Positions 49,885-64,000 of a DNA stretch of 64,000 nt are shown piece by piece (position 1 is the stretch's first letter; every line of letters starts with the position of its first letter). The notes under the pieces are model-generated. The model did not search any database and was not told the DNA's origin. It saw nothing but the letters and a program-made list of their open reading frames with translations. The position numbers were made by a program, and so were the translations under genes. Source of the stretch: Nymphaea colorata (taxonomy: Eukaryota > Streptophyta > Magnoliopsida > Nymphaeales > Nymphaeaceae); NCBI RefSeq assembly GCF_008831285.2, contig NW_022205124.1, forward strand, positions 1-64,000, in the 5' to 3' direction.

Positions 49885-50411
49885 ATGGGTGTAGCATCGC
49901 ACAGGCATGAACGGTCATAATTTTGGGGATCGGTTGATGAAGATTCATTGAAGGTTTTCAAGCAGGGGCCACTCATCAAGGAGTCTAAATACCTCAAGTA
50001 GTGGCGCAAGTAGCCTTTCCCCTATCCAGTCGAACAGTTCTTCTGATCTAACATTACATCGTTACTCTTCAATAGGACCAGGCTCCACCAACTGCGATCA
50101 TCCCTCTAGCTAAGCTTTTCTCGCTGGTGAAGGAGGACGATCCAAAGCAGGGCTACTATTTCATCAAGAGTACCCATCTCAATATGCAGTAATAACGAAA
50201 AACCAGGAAGAGTACAGGTTCAAGACGAGGGAATAGGAGGTGAGGGACGATTGGTTCGGGAAGATCAGTAAGGGATGATTATGTAGAGACGGAGAAGATA
50301 AGAATATTGAAGCAAAGCAAGGCCAATTCTTCCCTGGTGGAGGAGCAAAACAATCGGTTAACTTTCATCTAGGCCTAAGACGAAGAGGAAATGAAAGAAA
50401 TGAAATCCTGA
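49885..50411 (+). CDS. PH-domain protein
   Basis: MGVASHRHERSQFWGSVDED precedes a PH-like fold: strand 1 VFKQGPLIKESKYLKQWRK (about 49960-50015), central strands IIPLAKLFSLVKEDD and GYYFIKST (about 50088-50190), then EYRFKTREQEVRDDWFGKI, the amphipathic C-terminal helix with its invariant Trp. A coiled tail (KIRILKQSKANSSLVEEQNN) ends at TGA 50409-50411. PH domains of about 100 residues bind phosphoinositides or protein partners; this is a small single-domain protein of about 175 residues. Two or three one-base shifts are bridged (about 50042-50085, 50195, 50270). Divergent from TMEM231 with 166 bp between starts. Confidence 0.62.
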
Positions 50412-50542
50412 CTCATTTTTTCCCCATTTTTAATCCTGCTACTCCCAACATAATCCTACGACCGGTCAGTTAATGTTGCCTATGTTGCTATTATGTGGGT
50501 AGGTAGTTAATGGCCAATTAAAAGTCACAGATGCATGCACGA

Positions 50543-50969
50543 TCAGACCCATCTCCTGTTCTGCTCCCGCTCCTCGCGCTCCCATCGCTCCAGCTCCTCG
50601 ATGGTGGGGATGGTCACCTGGCGGCGGGGAGGAGTCATCAGGATGGGCAGCTCCTGGGGGCGTTCCTGGGGGAGGGTGGAGATGGAGGCGGGAGCGGTCT
50701 CCTTCTTGATGGTGGAGCTCGTGTCCATCGGCTGGTAGAGACCGGACTTGCGCTCGGGGGTCTCAAACTGCTCCTCCTGGACTGGTGGTTCGATCTCCAT
50801 CTTCGATTCCAGCTTCACGATCTCCTCGAAGTCATGCGAGAGCTTGCTGATCTAGTATGAGCGGTGGTACTTCGCGCTGAGTCTGGGTGGAGCGGGGGGA
50901 GAGCGGGAGCTGTTGGTAGACGAAGCCGTTGGGGTGGAGGCGGGTGGAGCGTCTGGTGGGTGAGGTCAT
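50543..50969 (-). CDS. Small Pro/Glu-rich hypothetical protein
   Basis: Starts MTSPTRRSTRLHPNGFVYQQ (ATG 50967-50969), passes KYHRSYQISKLSHDFEEIV after a one-base shift near 50890, and ends EELERWEREEREQNRRWV at TGA 50543-50545. About 142 residues, with a Pro/Thr-rich centre and a C-terminal charged helix. No domain is recognised. The base composition is unusually GC-rich compared with its surroundings. It lies between a convergent PH-domain gene and the 3' end of the CDPK. Confidence 0.55.
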
Positions 50970-51137
50970 GTGCTTGTAAATATTATACTCAGAACAGTTA
51001 AATCAGGATTTACGATAGTAGGCTCACGGTTAGTCTGAAAATTGAATACCCCCAAAAAATGCAGACCCGTCGATACCCTTGTGATTGGAGATGGAAATGA
51101 AGAAAATAAACCAATGATCACACTTTCCCTCTATTTT

Positions 51138-52982
51138 TCAGCTAAACTTCCTCATGTAGGCTTGGAACTCCTCGAGAGAGACCATATCGTCCCCATCGAC
51201 ATCCAATTCCTGCAGTAGAAACTATATCTCTTCCCTTTCGCACCCCTCGAGGAGGGCGATCAACTCCCCCCTCTGCAGATACCCATCGTGGTTGATATCG
51301 TAATGTCTGAAGGCATCGGTGAGTGCGTTCTCCAGGAAGAGGCGCTTGCGGGTGTACATGGCCACCAGGAACTAGTTGAAATCGATCTTGCCGGACTAGT
51401 TCTGGTCGATCTTGCTCAGGATGTTGTAGACCTACTACTAGTTCTACTCCCCGAAGTGCTCACGGTATAGCAGCATCAACTCAGACGCCTATATCGTGCC
51501 GTCGTTGTTGGTGTCGATACGCTTGAAGACCACCGCCAGACGCTCACGCTACTGCTGGCTTATCTAGGAGAGAGAAAGGTAGTTTTAGATTATTGCGATA
51601 AGGTTGTTGCCGCGCTGGTAACGCTCAAGCAACTCTAGGTTGCAAGCGGAGTATGTCGCAGGCTAGTTGGAACAGAGGTTCTTCCGAAACCAGGAATGGT
51701 TCAGGGCCTCTTTGGCCGATAGTCTCTTCTAGATTGGCCTTTCCAGCATGGCCAGGATGAGCCTGCGCGCCTCCATCGATATGTCCTTCCACTAGTGCTA
51801 GAGGAAGGTAATGGTCTTGCTGGTGATTGCACGCTCCAGTTCGGCCATTGATTTGCCGGTGAATGGAAATTTCCCTGTGAAGAAAAGATACAAAAAGACC
51901 CCGCAGCTCCACACGTCTGATTTTTCGTGGAGCACGCCCTTGAAGACTTCAGGCGCCATGTAGTACCTGTGCCTGCCATTTTAACCTGGCCCTGCTGTTT
52001 CCTGACTGCAGTTCCAAAGTCAATGATCTTGATATGGTAATCCGTGACGCCTCGCTGGCTATCCAGAAGACGATATTGTCCAATTTGATATCCCGGTGGA
52101 CGATGCCCTGCTGGTGGAGGTAGGCCAGCGCGCTGAGGAGCTGCTGTGCGATGTTGACCACCAGTGCTTCTGGGAACTGCTTGAGCTTCTTGATGAGTTC
52201 TATGATGGAGCCGCCCTTGCAGTACTCCATGACCACGTAGTAGAAGGACCGGTAGTAGTAGATTTAATACAATTTCACGATGTTGGGGTGGTCTAGCTGG
52301 CTCAGAAGGTTAAACTCTGCCAGGAACTTGGCATCCTATTTTTTGGTGATTTTATTTTTGAGTACCTTGATGGCTCTTTCCTCTTTGGTTCTTTTGCAGA
52401 CGACCCTATAGACCTTGCCGAAGCTGCCCTCTCCGATGGTCTCCTTGAAGGCGTAGTGGTTGGCGGCATTCTCGTGGATGATTTTGATAAAATTGGATAA
52501 ATTAATTTTCAATTTTCTAAAGACCTTTCCCCTATCAATTCCATTGATATTTATCTATTACCCGTTCTCGCTCCGCTCGTGCAACATACTGTCGATCTCC
52601 TCCTCCAGCAGGTGCAGGATCTGCATGTTGTCCATCTCCTGCAGAGATATCGAAATCGCCAAGTTCATTGAACTCTTACGACGGATGCGGTTGGCTATCT
52701 ATTACTACAGTGTCTCGCTCCTGCACTAGTATTGCTTGGAGGACTTGTGCGAGGGGTTGCAGAGAGACGGCAGCATGGCGTTGGGGTACTCTTGCGAGGC
52801 TGGTTGATGATGTTGTTGAGCGTTTTTACCTTGAGAGCATTGGGGGTTTTTAGAAATTTTTTTAAAGGGTCTACGGGTGCGTTTTCCACGAAGGTGAGGT
52901 CGTACACATCGGGCGATTATGAGGCCATGTTCTCCACGAGGGATTTTGAGATTTGGCCGCAGAGGGAGGACTCGTTTCCCAT
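51138..52982 (-). CDS. Calcium-dependent protein kinase (CDPK), N-myristoylatable
   Basis: Ser/Thr kinase fused to a calmodulin-like domain; Ca2+ binding releases autoinhibition. The N-terminus MGNESSLCG carries Gly2 for myristoylation and a nearby Cys for palmitoylation, so it is likely membrane-bound. A 150-residue extension follows. Kinase landmarks: GEGSFGKVYRV, AIKVLKNK, EYCKGGSIIELI, VHRDIKLDNIV (about 52070-52100), DFGTAV (about 52020), YYMAPEV (about 51960). Four EF-hand loops follow: DTNNDGTIQASE, DQNQSGKIDFNQ, DINHDGYLQRGE and DVDGDDMVSLEE (51170-51525). Loop 4 has Met where a hydrophobic residue is expected; all have Asp1 and acidic position 12 except loop 2 (Gln). Expected length about 614 codons. 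One-base shifts near 51970, 52040 and 52730. Confidence 0.93.
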
Positions 52983-54325
52983 ATCGAATCGAAGAAGAAC
53001 AAAGAGAAAGCTTATATTATCATAGGAATGGAGAGTGATTAATTTGGAGGATTCGCTGTTTTAAAAGGAAATAGAGAATGAATGGGGGGGGGGAAGGATA
53101 TGGAGTGGGCTATAGGGATTATTTGGGATATTTGATTGGGATGGAGGTAAGGATTTGGGGGATAAAATAAGGGAAGAGAGGGATTGGAAAGAAATGGGAA
53201 GGTTGGGAAGACAAGAAGGATGAAGGGATGAATGCGCCATATACTTTTAATAAGAAAATAGGCAGCATTTTTGCCGACTTGGCCATCCACATGATGGCAA
53301 TAATAATAATCAACACATTTGGCATAGCTAAAGAGAATGTCGAGCAAAAATGATCTTACTTATCATTCCCTACATCGGTGGAGTTTGAAACCTCGAGCCA
53401 ATATGCCAATCATGCACAATAGACTAAGCAAAGCTGCTAAGTATGAAACATATAGCTATCTATTATAATATAAGCCATTTCTGCCAAGCAATCATTAATA
53501 AGCATATCAGATCATAAAACAGAAGTCACTATGGCCCTATGAATGCTATTTATGTATTTCTAATCCTATTTGCCTTCAAAACCTCAAAGGCAACCATTCC
53601 AAACAAATCATTTCATTCCCAGCCCATTCCTCCCTTTGGTTCTCCTCATTTACTTCCAAATTTAATTTCATATGCCTTTCGCATGGCATATATTTCAATA
53701 TTTTTCATTTGCGTTTATTTGATAAACGAAGCTACACAGTTAAATATGCAAATTTGCCACTGATAAAAGTGAGATAATAATATTTCGATGCAGGATCTGA
53801 TGCCATGTTTTTCTTATTTATTTTTCCGTATTATATTCAAAATGAAAAATAACAAAATCTGGAGAATCGGTACCATCCAAAAATATTCCGATATTGTCTA
53901 GTACTCTTAAACTAACCAAAATATTGCATTTTTAATGATTAACATTCAGGAATATTATTGTCTTCTTTATATATTGAGATGTGCGATTTATATGTTCCAA
54001 ACAGAAGAAAAAAGGGCAATCATTTAAAATTGATTAAGAATTCAACCCTTTTTCAGGTTCAGATGTTCTTCCAGTATGCCCCATCGTGCATTTTAATCAA
54101 AAATAATGGTCTTTAAAGTCTTTGCATTTTAGCTTCGATTATTTAGAATCACCGGTGGTCATCAAATAAAACCACAGGGGAATAAAGCCTACCGAATAAT
54201 GATAATGCGATCATCCTTTTTCCCTTTTTATCGAGAAAAAACAAAATAAAATATTTTTCCACCCTTTTCCCCAAGATTTAACTCCTTGCGTACTATTTCC
54301 AATTATAATACTAATTTATTCTCGA
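52983..54325. other. AT-rich intergenic region, no supported gene
   Basis: About 1.34 kb between the CDPK start and the CDPS start, the longest gap in the window. It is strongly AT-rich except for a run of ten G near 53084-53093. Short frames exist on both strands (for example 53539-53763) but use rare context and lack Gln TAA/TAG enrichment or any known motif. It presumably holds the CDPK and CDPS promoters. I see no RNA gene, terminal repeats or target-site duplication. Confidence 0.55.
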
Positions 54326-54970
54326 ATGGAATCCCCAATCAACAAACCAAGCAACGCCATCGCGCGGGCCTACTAGATAGCCGAATAAAAGGGTTTGGTC
54401 TTTGTTTGCATTTCCCCCGGAAACAGCTACTATAATAAGGAAAACGTCCACAAGGCCATCCAGTTCGCAAAGGAAAGGTTCGGAGAGCACATCTTCTTCA
54501 TCCCTGAATACACCTCCATACACAGCTACATGGCCGTGGGCTATACCGAAGCTGAAGCAATCAAGGCTTCAGAAAAAAGGTGTAAAATTTTGAGGAAATA
54601 TTGTTAGAATGAGGCTCACAACATCTTCGATGAGAGATAATTCAATAAAAGACCATAGTTCTTAGTGGAATTATAGAAGATCAGAGCCCTCTGCAAGGAG
54701 TCTGCTGAGTTTAGACGCGATGTTGAGTAGCAGACCATGGGAGCCTTGGAGAGCAAACTGAAAGCATCGGATAAAAAGACTGAGATAGTGGACTTTTAGG
54801 AAGGTTTTAACTATCTATTCAAGGAAATGGCCTTCCTCTGTACCCTAGCACAGAGAAAAAGACTGGCAGTCATATATCACCAGAGATGGCCGGCCATGGA
54901 AAAGTTCATCAATGGAGTTTACGATGGGAAACCGAAGGAAAATATTGGCTTTATGACATATACAGATTGA
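54326..54970 (+). CDS. tRNA-dependent cyclodipeptide synthase (CDPS), NYH type
   Basis: CDPSs take two aminoacyl-tRNAs and form a cyclic dipeptide (2,5-diketopiperazine) without a ribosome. The 214-residue protein is a single open frame. It shows the family's catalytic pocket: LVFVCISPGNSYYNKENV near residues 24-41 (Ser30 = AlbC Ser37, Asn33 = Asn40), MAVGYTEAEA (Gly72 = Gly79), FNYLFKEMAFL (Tyr163 and Glu167 = Tyr178 and Glu182), and LAVIYHQRW (Tyr184-His185 = Tyr202-His203). Asn/Tyr/His at these sites place it in the NYH subfamily. The residue equivalent to Gly35 is Cys28. Eight of ten Gln codons are TAA/TAG, so it is fully adapted to the ciliate code. Usual CDPS partners (oxidases, P450s, methyltransferases) are absent; the next gene, 144 bp downstream, is an AAA-ATPase-like protein. 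The product cannot be predicted. Confidence 0.9.
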
Positions 54971-55114
54971 TCTGGATCTTTATCTATGCATTTAACCATT
55001 TCTATGAATAATTTTGCTTGCGTATTATTGATCTTTATTTTTATAAATTTATTGACCAAATAAATGAATGCTTTTTTTAAAAGCTTTTGAAAACTGGCAT
55101 AGAATAACAAAAGA

Positions 55115-56688
55115 ATGAAGGGAAATACTTTCGTTTAATTTATTTAAAAAAATGCACAGAAAACAAATGAGGGTGTGAGTTTTTTAGTGGACAAAAGTAT
55201 GTTCATGCGTCGACTGATAGCAGAGAATAGCAATGCTTATTTCATCGTTCGTCCAAGGAAACTTGGCAAAACATTCAATTTATAAATGGCCAAGATCTTC
55301 TTTTCCCCTAGTTGCGTCCTTACTGATAATGTATTCACTCCAAAACTCGGCAACACTGAGAATTCTGTATACTTCAGGGGAGGACACAAGCCAGGCAGCG
55401 ACGGAAATGTAAGAAGGTACAAGAAGATGATGATTGCTGATGATAAATGTTGCGATTTACTGTAAGGCCGCCATCCTGTCATCTTTCTCTCCATGGGCAA
55501 TCTTTCAAGCCTCGGTTTTAAAACATTCAAAGACGATTTCTAAGGCATGATTGCTTAAACTTATAGAGAACACATAACAATTGCCATCAATCATCTTTAC
55601 GCTGAAATCGGCACTGAAAGAGCCAAAAAAGCAATATAATCCGCAGGGCTTAACTTGGGGGAACCTAACGATTATCAGAAGATATATGATGAGCTCATCA
55701 AGTTGCCAAACAGGAAGTGATAAAGCTCAGCGATAGATCCCTTCGTTTTTACAGCACCCTCCATAAAGAGCTTCGCGAATAGTAACTGTAGACAAGTATT
55801 GTTTTTCTCGCCCAAATCCTTAAATCCTTTTATGAAAATCAGCAAGTTTTTGTTTTGGTTGATGATTGCGACACCGCTATCCTAAAGATGATAAAAGATC
55901 TATTGCTTGTCCGTCTGAAAGAACGAAAATAATTCATTTAAGAAATCAGCAAAGCAGCATAACTTATCACATCAGTCCTTGGTGCGATTGCGGATAAGGC
56001 TGCTCTTTTGGAGAAACTGGTGATAGTAGGAGGGTCAGCCTTGCTGAACAATTACGGGAAATTGCAAAATTTGCCTGTACATGATATGAGTTCCTTTGTA
56101 TTTCGGCATAGCTTTGGCTTTACTTAGGAAAATGTGAAGTAATTGCTGAAGAGGGTGCACAAGCATCGAAAATATTTGACTGGCGGGTACATCCGAGAGG
56201 CGAAGGGCATGAAATCCATCGAAATGGAGTATGCTTGGACCTTGAAAAATCATCAATTCTATGATCCATAGTCCATCACCCATCATCTGCGCCAATTTCT
56301 AAAAACACCAAAAGGAGGCGCACCGATTGCCTTGGACTATTGGAACAAGGCGGCGCCTAGTTTCATTCACGAGCATTACGGCAACCTCGATCGGGCCACT
56401 TTTGAAAAGTTAGGATCTCTTGTCACGAGCTGCATCGAACATGAAGGAAAATAAATAAAAGAAATAAATCTAACCTAATTTTGGGCAATGATGCGTCACG
56501 ACTTTACCATAGATGCAAAAATATCATTTTTTATCCTCTAAGTCGATGGGTATATAGTTCCTTGCGAGACATCAAATGGAGAGAAAGGATATCGCAAATC
56601 GCATAAATTAGCTGGGAAGATACAGAGTGCCGCTGATGGAGGAGTGGCTAGCGTATAAATTTAGAGGAGGTGTTTAGAAAAAAATTGA
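55115..56688 (+). CDS. AAA-ATPase-like (PF09820-type) protein, copy 2
   Basis: Paralogue of the gene at 27959-29821. ATG 55115 opens MKGNTFVQFIQKNAQKTN, then VSFLVDKSMFMRRLIA and the Walker-A-like RPRKLGKTFNLQMAKIFF, with the Gly that copy 1 lacks. HPVIFLSMGNLSSL and QVFVLVDDCDTAILKMIKD (Walker-B-like) follow, then KLVIVGGSALLNNYGKLQN and FVFRHSFGFTQENVKQLLKR, FYDPQSITHHLRQFL and ALDYWNKAAPSF, all in the order of the family. One frame change near 55720 (one missing base) is required. Stop TGA 56686-56688 after RRCLEKN. No nuclease domain is visible. It follows the CDPS on the same strand, so the two could be co-regulated, but nothing in the sequence proves a functional link. Confidence 0.72.
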
Positions 56689-57774
56689 AAAGAAGACTTA
56701 TATACAAAGGAAAAAAGAGGAACAATCATCCCAACCGGCCAAATAATACTCTCCCACCACTCTAGGCGCGGAGAGAAGCGTGCCTAAGTGCATGTCGGTT
56801 CCTCTTTGGCAGTAAAAGACGTGGAGATTTCGAAACGATATGAGAAAGTCTGAGATCCAAAAGTATTTCGCGAGTCGCAGGTTATAATTTGGGAGGTTCG
56901 AGGGCGAAGGAAATGGGTCTGGCGACTAATATGTGATTTTGCATACTTTATAATGAGTGAATATTGACTTCAACTGAGATGCATGCGCACATTTCTAAAA
57001 CATCATCGAAATTGGCAATAACTTATGAGATAGTCTTCTGCCAAATCCTCTCAAAAAGCTCACAACGATGGAATGGGTCTTTGCATTGGTTTTGGTACCT
57101 TTTAGAAAAATGATTGATTTTATATATTTGCTTTTTTCGAAAGCTACTAACTTATAAACTGATTTCTAAAATAAAGCTAATTAATTCACACATAATTCCT
57201 CCCCATTTTTCATTTATTTTCAATCCATCGACCGACCAAAATCTTTGCAGGTGTCTCAAATAAATTTCCATTTATTTTATATACCTTTTCTCGGAAAAAA
57301 ACAAACATAAAAATTCTTCCATTGCGTGCTGGTTTTTCTTCCGTGCTGTAAGTACGCATATTGGCTTATAAATGGACCGTGCAAGGTGTATACAAGTTGT
57401 CACCATTTCGACGCATTGTGTTATTGACATAATTCGAAAATTTCGACGGGTTGGTATACACACTAAATTTGTTCGTGAAAGTTCCGAAAAATATCAACAT
57501 TTTCCAAAGCCCCCACAAGTCTTTTTGGACCCAACCGAGGTAATTACCCTTACCTTTTATCTAAATTGAAGGTTGACAGGGCATATTAATCTTCCGTGTT
57601 CTTTTTTCTTATATAATCTATAAAATTCCTTTGGATTATAAAGGCAAAACTTCATTCAATGACCACAATCATCATCTAAAAACAACCCGCAACGTAAGCA
57701 AAGCCGTAAAGCAAGCCAAATGAGCCCATTTAGTTAGTCGATGGCAATAGCTGCTTTTCGAAGCTATTTTTCAA
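56689..57774. other. Intergenic region with a short inverted repeat
   Basis: About 1.09 kb. The first 300 bp keep some coding character (PTGQIILSHHSRRGEKRAQ, LAVKDVEISKRYEKV) and may be a lost extension of the AAA-ATPase-like gene. The rest is AT-rich. GTGTATAC at 57386-57393 and GTATACAC at 57454-57461 form a short inverted repeat. ATTTCGACG occurs twice between them. No gene is supported. Confidence 0.5.
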
Positions 57775-61692
<3,918 letters not shown>

Positions 61693-61892
61693 TAGGCATA
61701 TCACATTTAGTCTGTTTACATCCAATCTAATATTTTTATCATCACCCCGAGATAGAGATAGAGAATAGACTATGAATATATATAGAATTTCCAAACTTCA
61801 TATACAACGGACCATTTTTCCTTCCATTTAATAAACTCCCATTTATTCATTATACATCTATAACAATCAATCATCATTCTAACAAGTAACCC

Positions 61893-62555
61893 ATGTCATA
61901 TTCCAACGCAAATTACCTCATGAATCCCAACAAGCTCAGCACGCGCGTGCACTACGCTCCCGGAGGAGCAAGCTCTCTCTCGCTAGCCTGGGACAACACC
62001 CCCACCGTCAGGCAGGAAAGACCGAAACAGCAACAAAACGGATACTACAAGCAACAGACTGAACCAATGCAGAGCTATGGATCCAACCAACCGCAAAGGC
62101 AGCAAGGCGGCAATTACTACCCACCGCAAGTGCAAGCTTACAATGCCCCCATCGACGATCCAAATAGAATTTTGGAAGCCGAGTTGCAGTACTACCAAAA
62201 TCGCAATAAGCAGCTGCAGACTAACATCCTGGGAGGGTACGAGAACATATAACAGGGAAACAACTACGGAAGACAGCAACCGTACACCCCTCCTACCAAT
62301 ACCAATCAATACTCTCAAGTGAATCAATATTCAAATAACTACTACCAGCCACAGCAGCACAATCAATACCAGCAAGAAGCACCGAAATACGGCCAGAGAC
62401 CTGAGGAACTGGATTTGGCCATACAGCAGCACAGGAGAAGGCAAGATTCGAGCTCCAGCCAGCAATACAACCAGTACACTCCCCAAAATCAGGAGAGAAC
62501 TTCAGTCAGAGTGAACAATCCTCCTGGAGGAAGATCTAACATAGTGTTTGGGTGA
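61893..62555 (+). CDS. Jupiter/HN1-like microtubule-associated protein
   Basis: A 220-residue uninterrupted frame from MSYSNANYLMNPNKLSTRVH to TGA 62553-62555. The N-terminal motif RVHYAPGGASSLSLAWDN and the C-terminal VRVNNPPGGRSNIVFG match the paired PPGGxSS...FG boxes that define Jupiter/HN1 (JPT) proteins, known as microtubule-associated or cell-cycle proteins. The centre is Gln/Asn/Tyr/Pro-rich and disordered (repeats of QYxQ). Here most Gln are CAA/CAG, unlike many neighbours. Starts 200 bp after the ABC transporter. Confidence 0.75.
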
Positions 62556-62627
62556 GATGATTGTTGTTCCTTTTTGTTAAAAGGATGTATATATAACCAT
62601 GGGCCAATCTAAAGTATTGGCTAATCG

Positions 62628-64000
62628 ATGTCCCGTATTACATATAAAATGTCCAGAAAAGCAGGCAGCAACTTCGACTTCCACTCGCTCTCGCACCAGG
62701 GCGCCTTCCTCTCCTCCTACACTCCGCTCCGCATCGAGGACTACCTCCGTCCCGTCTTCCTCCCTCTCGACAGCGCATACCACCTCGTCGCATGCCACCT
62801 CCCGCATCTCATGACCAGATGCGATGTCGGGTCGGTCCTCACAACCTACCTCAACGCCTCCGCCAAGGCAGAGTAACCAGCATTCGATTTAGAAACTTCA
62901 TGATCGTCGATCTCTGTCTGCCCTTCTTTGATGAGCAATCCAAGCGGACCTTCCTGGGACGGTACATCATCTTCAATGGGGAGTTGAGGGGGGTGAGACT
63001 CAGTACGAACGTGAGCAAGCTGGGCCCTCAATTCTCGCCCTGGCCGAGACATAAGGCGAAGATGGCATAGGTGAAGACGTCGGCAAAGACTTACGAAGTC
63101 CTGGTCGGAGAGATTGCCTTATACCTGAGCAACATGAGAGTAGGCCTTATGTTCGAATGCTAGTTGAAGGCATCGGCTCAGGAGTACCTGAATTGCGGTT
63201 TCGATGTGATTTCTCTTTGCTACGATGGGATTGGAGAGCACGAAGCCGAGACATTCCAAATAAAGGAGAGCCTATCTTGCGAAGCCGTCCTCCTCTAGGG
63301 CGGGAACGGCGAGGAGTGGGGGAAAGAGGTGGAGGAGATGCTGTACGGTTACACGGTGAGGGAGGAGACGAAGAAGAGCAAGGTGTATATCGAGTATTAC
63401 TCTTTCTAAAAGATATACTCCAACAAAAGGTAGATCTACGTCTCGGAGAATGAGTAAAACTTCATCACACCCCTGTAGATCGATGTTTCACTGCTCCAGC
63501 AACGCACCCTCCTCTATCCTCTCCTCTCCATGTACTACTAACTGATCCCCCGAGCATTTTCCCTCCAGATGGCAACCCAATCCCTCACCGAGAAATACTT
63601 GCAGAGACTTTGCGGTTTCTATCGGAGAAGCTAATTCAACAAGGTAGTGATCGTTTTGGAGGACTCGCCGCCTGTCATTTGCTTCCTGGTTGTGCTGGAA
63701 ACGGTATTGAAGGAAATGGAAACAGAGGAGGCGCTTCCCTTGAGGCGGATATTCAAATTCCTCGATTTGTCCAACACCAGACTGGCCAAAATGCTGGACC
63801 GCTTCACGATGCTCAAGTTCTAACTGCCCAAAAAACGGGAAAACAAAAAAGACATCACCACTGCCCTCATCACCACCTTGGACTATTTGACGTAGAACTC
63901 AAAGAGGCAAACCTTTTTCCCCATCATCACTGGGGAAAAACAAACCATCAACATCCTGCGCATGCTGAACGAGAGATAGCGGTTGAGGCTGGAGTAGGGC
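62628..64000 (+). CDS. Hypothetical protein, truncated by window end
   Basis: Starts MSRITYKMSRKAGSNFDFHS (an in-frame ATG at 62649 is equally possible). After a one-base shift near 62880 coding continues as NFMIVDLCLPFFDEQSKRT, GFDVISLCYDGIGEHEAETF, VVIVLEDSPPVICFLVVLET and IFKFLDLSNTRLAKMLDRFT to the last base, without a TGA. Gln as TAG/TAA occurs at least a dozen times. Alternating beta-strands and helices suggest a globular enzyme or scaffold, but I do not recognise the family. At least 455 residues are present. Confidence 0.6.

Noticed and set aside
53084-53093. Run of ten G
   Set aside because: A single homopolymer in a gap; not telomeric and not part of a repeat.
53039-53347. 102-codon minus-strand ORF upstream of the CDPK
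   Set aside because: Low-complexity Pro/Phe/Ser translation of a purine tract; the neighbouring CDPK start MGNESSLCG is better supported.
53539-53763. 74-codon plus-strand ORF with a hydrophobic start
   Set aside because: It lies in AT-rich non-coding sequence, has no homologue that I recognise, and its hydrophobicity follows from T-rich codons.
54326-54970. CDPS as bacterial contamination
   Set aside because: In-frame TAA/TAG at Gln positions and continuity with ciliate genes on both sides rule out a bacterial contig.

Overview
The window is the left end of a macronuclear (somatic) chromosome of a ciliate. It opens with about 17 perfect CCCCAA repeats, the C4A2 telomere of the Tetrahymena/Paramecium type. 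Nearly every recognisable gene is crossed by in-frame TAA and TAG codons at glutamine positions, and TGA is the only terminator. Three introns can be placed by reading frame and are 20, 20 and 22 nt long (GTA...TTAG). Base composition is much richer in G+C than Tetrahymena or Paramecium, so I name no genus; an oligohymenophorean or a related UAR=Gln ciliate fits best.

The gene order is very compact. The first ATG lies about 90 bp from the telomere, and convergent genes are usually 45-130 bp apart, with one pair sharing a TCATGA palindrome. The sequence contains many apparent one-base deletions inside conserved genes (at least seven in topoisomerase II). I read these as uncorrected sequencing deletions, not pseudogenes, and give gene extents across them.

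Layout. 0.2-3.2 kb: family-16 lysine methyltransferase and a SAPS-like PP6 regulatory subunit. 3.3-8.7 kb: a membrane protein built of three repeated two-helix modules, apparently one fused gene. 9.3-15.7 kb: an unknown gene, an LRR protein and a charged filament-like protein. 16.4-20.4 kb: DNA topoisomerase II. 20.5-29.8 kb: an acidic scaffold-like protein, a UBA-UBX p97 adaptor, a CHIP-like TPR/U-box E3 ligase, an oxysterol-binding protein, and an AAA-ATPase-like (PF09820-type) protein. 29.9-38.4 kb: UTP20 of the small-subunit processome. 38.4-45.7 kb: an IQ-motif Q-rich protein, an unknown protein, RFC1, RPB12 and a small intron-bearing gene. 45.8-53 kb: glycerol kinase, an RsmI-type rRNA methyltransferase with a mitochondrial-like leader, the ciliary transition-zone protein TMEM231, a PH-domain protein, a small basic protein and a myristoylatable CDPK. 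54.3-56.7 kb: a tRNA-dependent cyclodipeptide synthase (CDPS), followed by a second AAA-ATPase-like paralogue. 57.8-64 kb: an ABCC transporter, a Jupiter/HN1-like protein, and an unknown gene running off the end.

Most genes are housekeeping, with no operon logic. The standout is the CDPS. It carries the family's catalytic residues, eight of its ten glutamines use reassigned stop codons (so it is a resident gene, not contamination), and it sits beside a gene of a family best known from bacteria.
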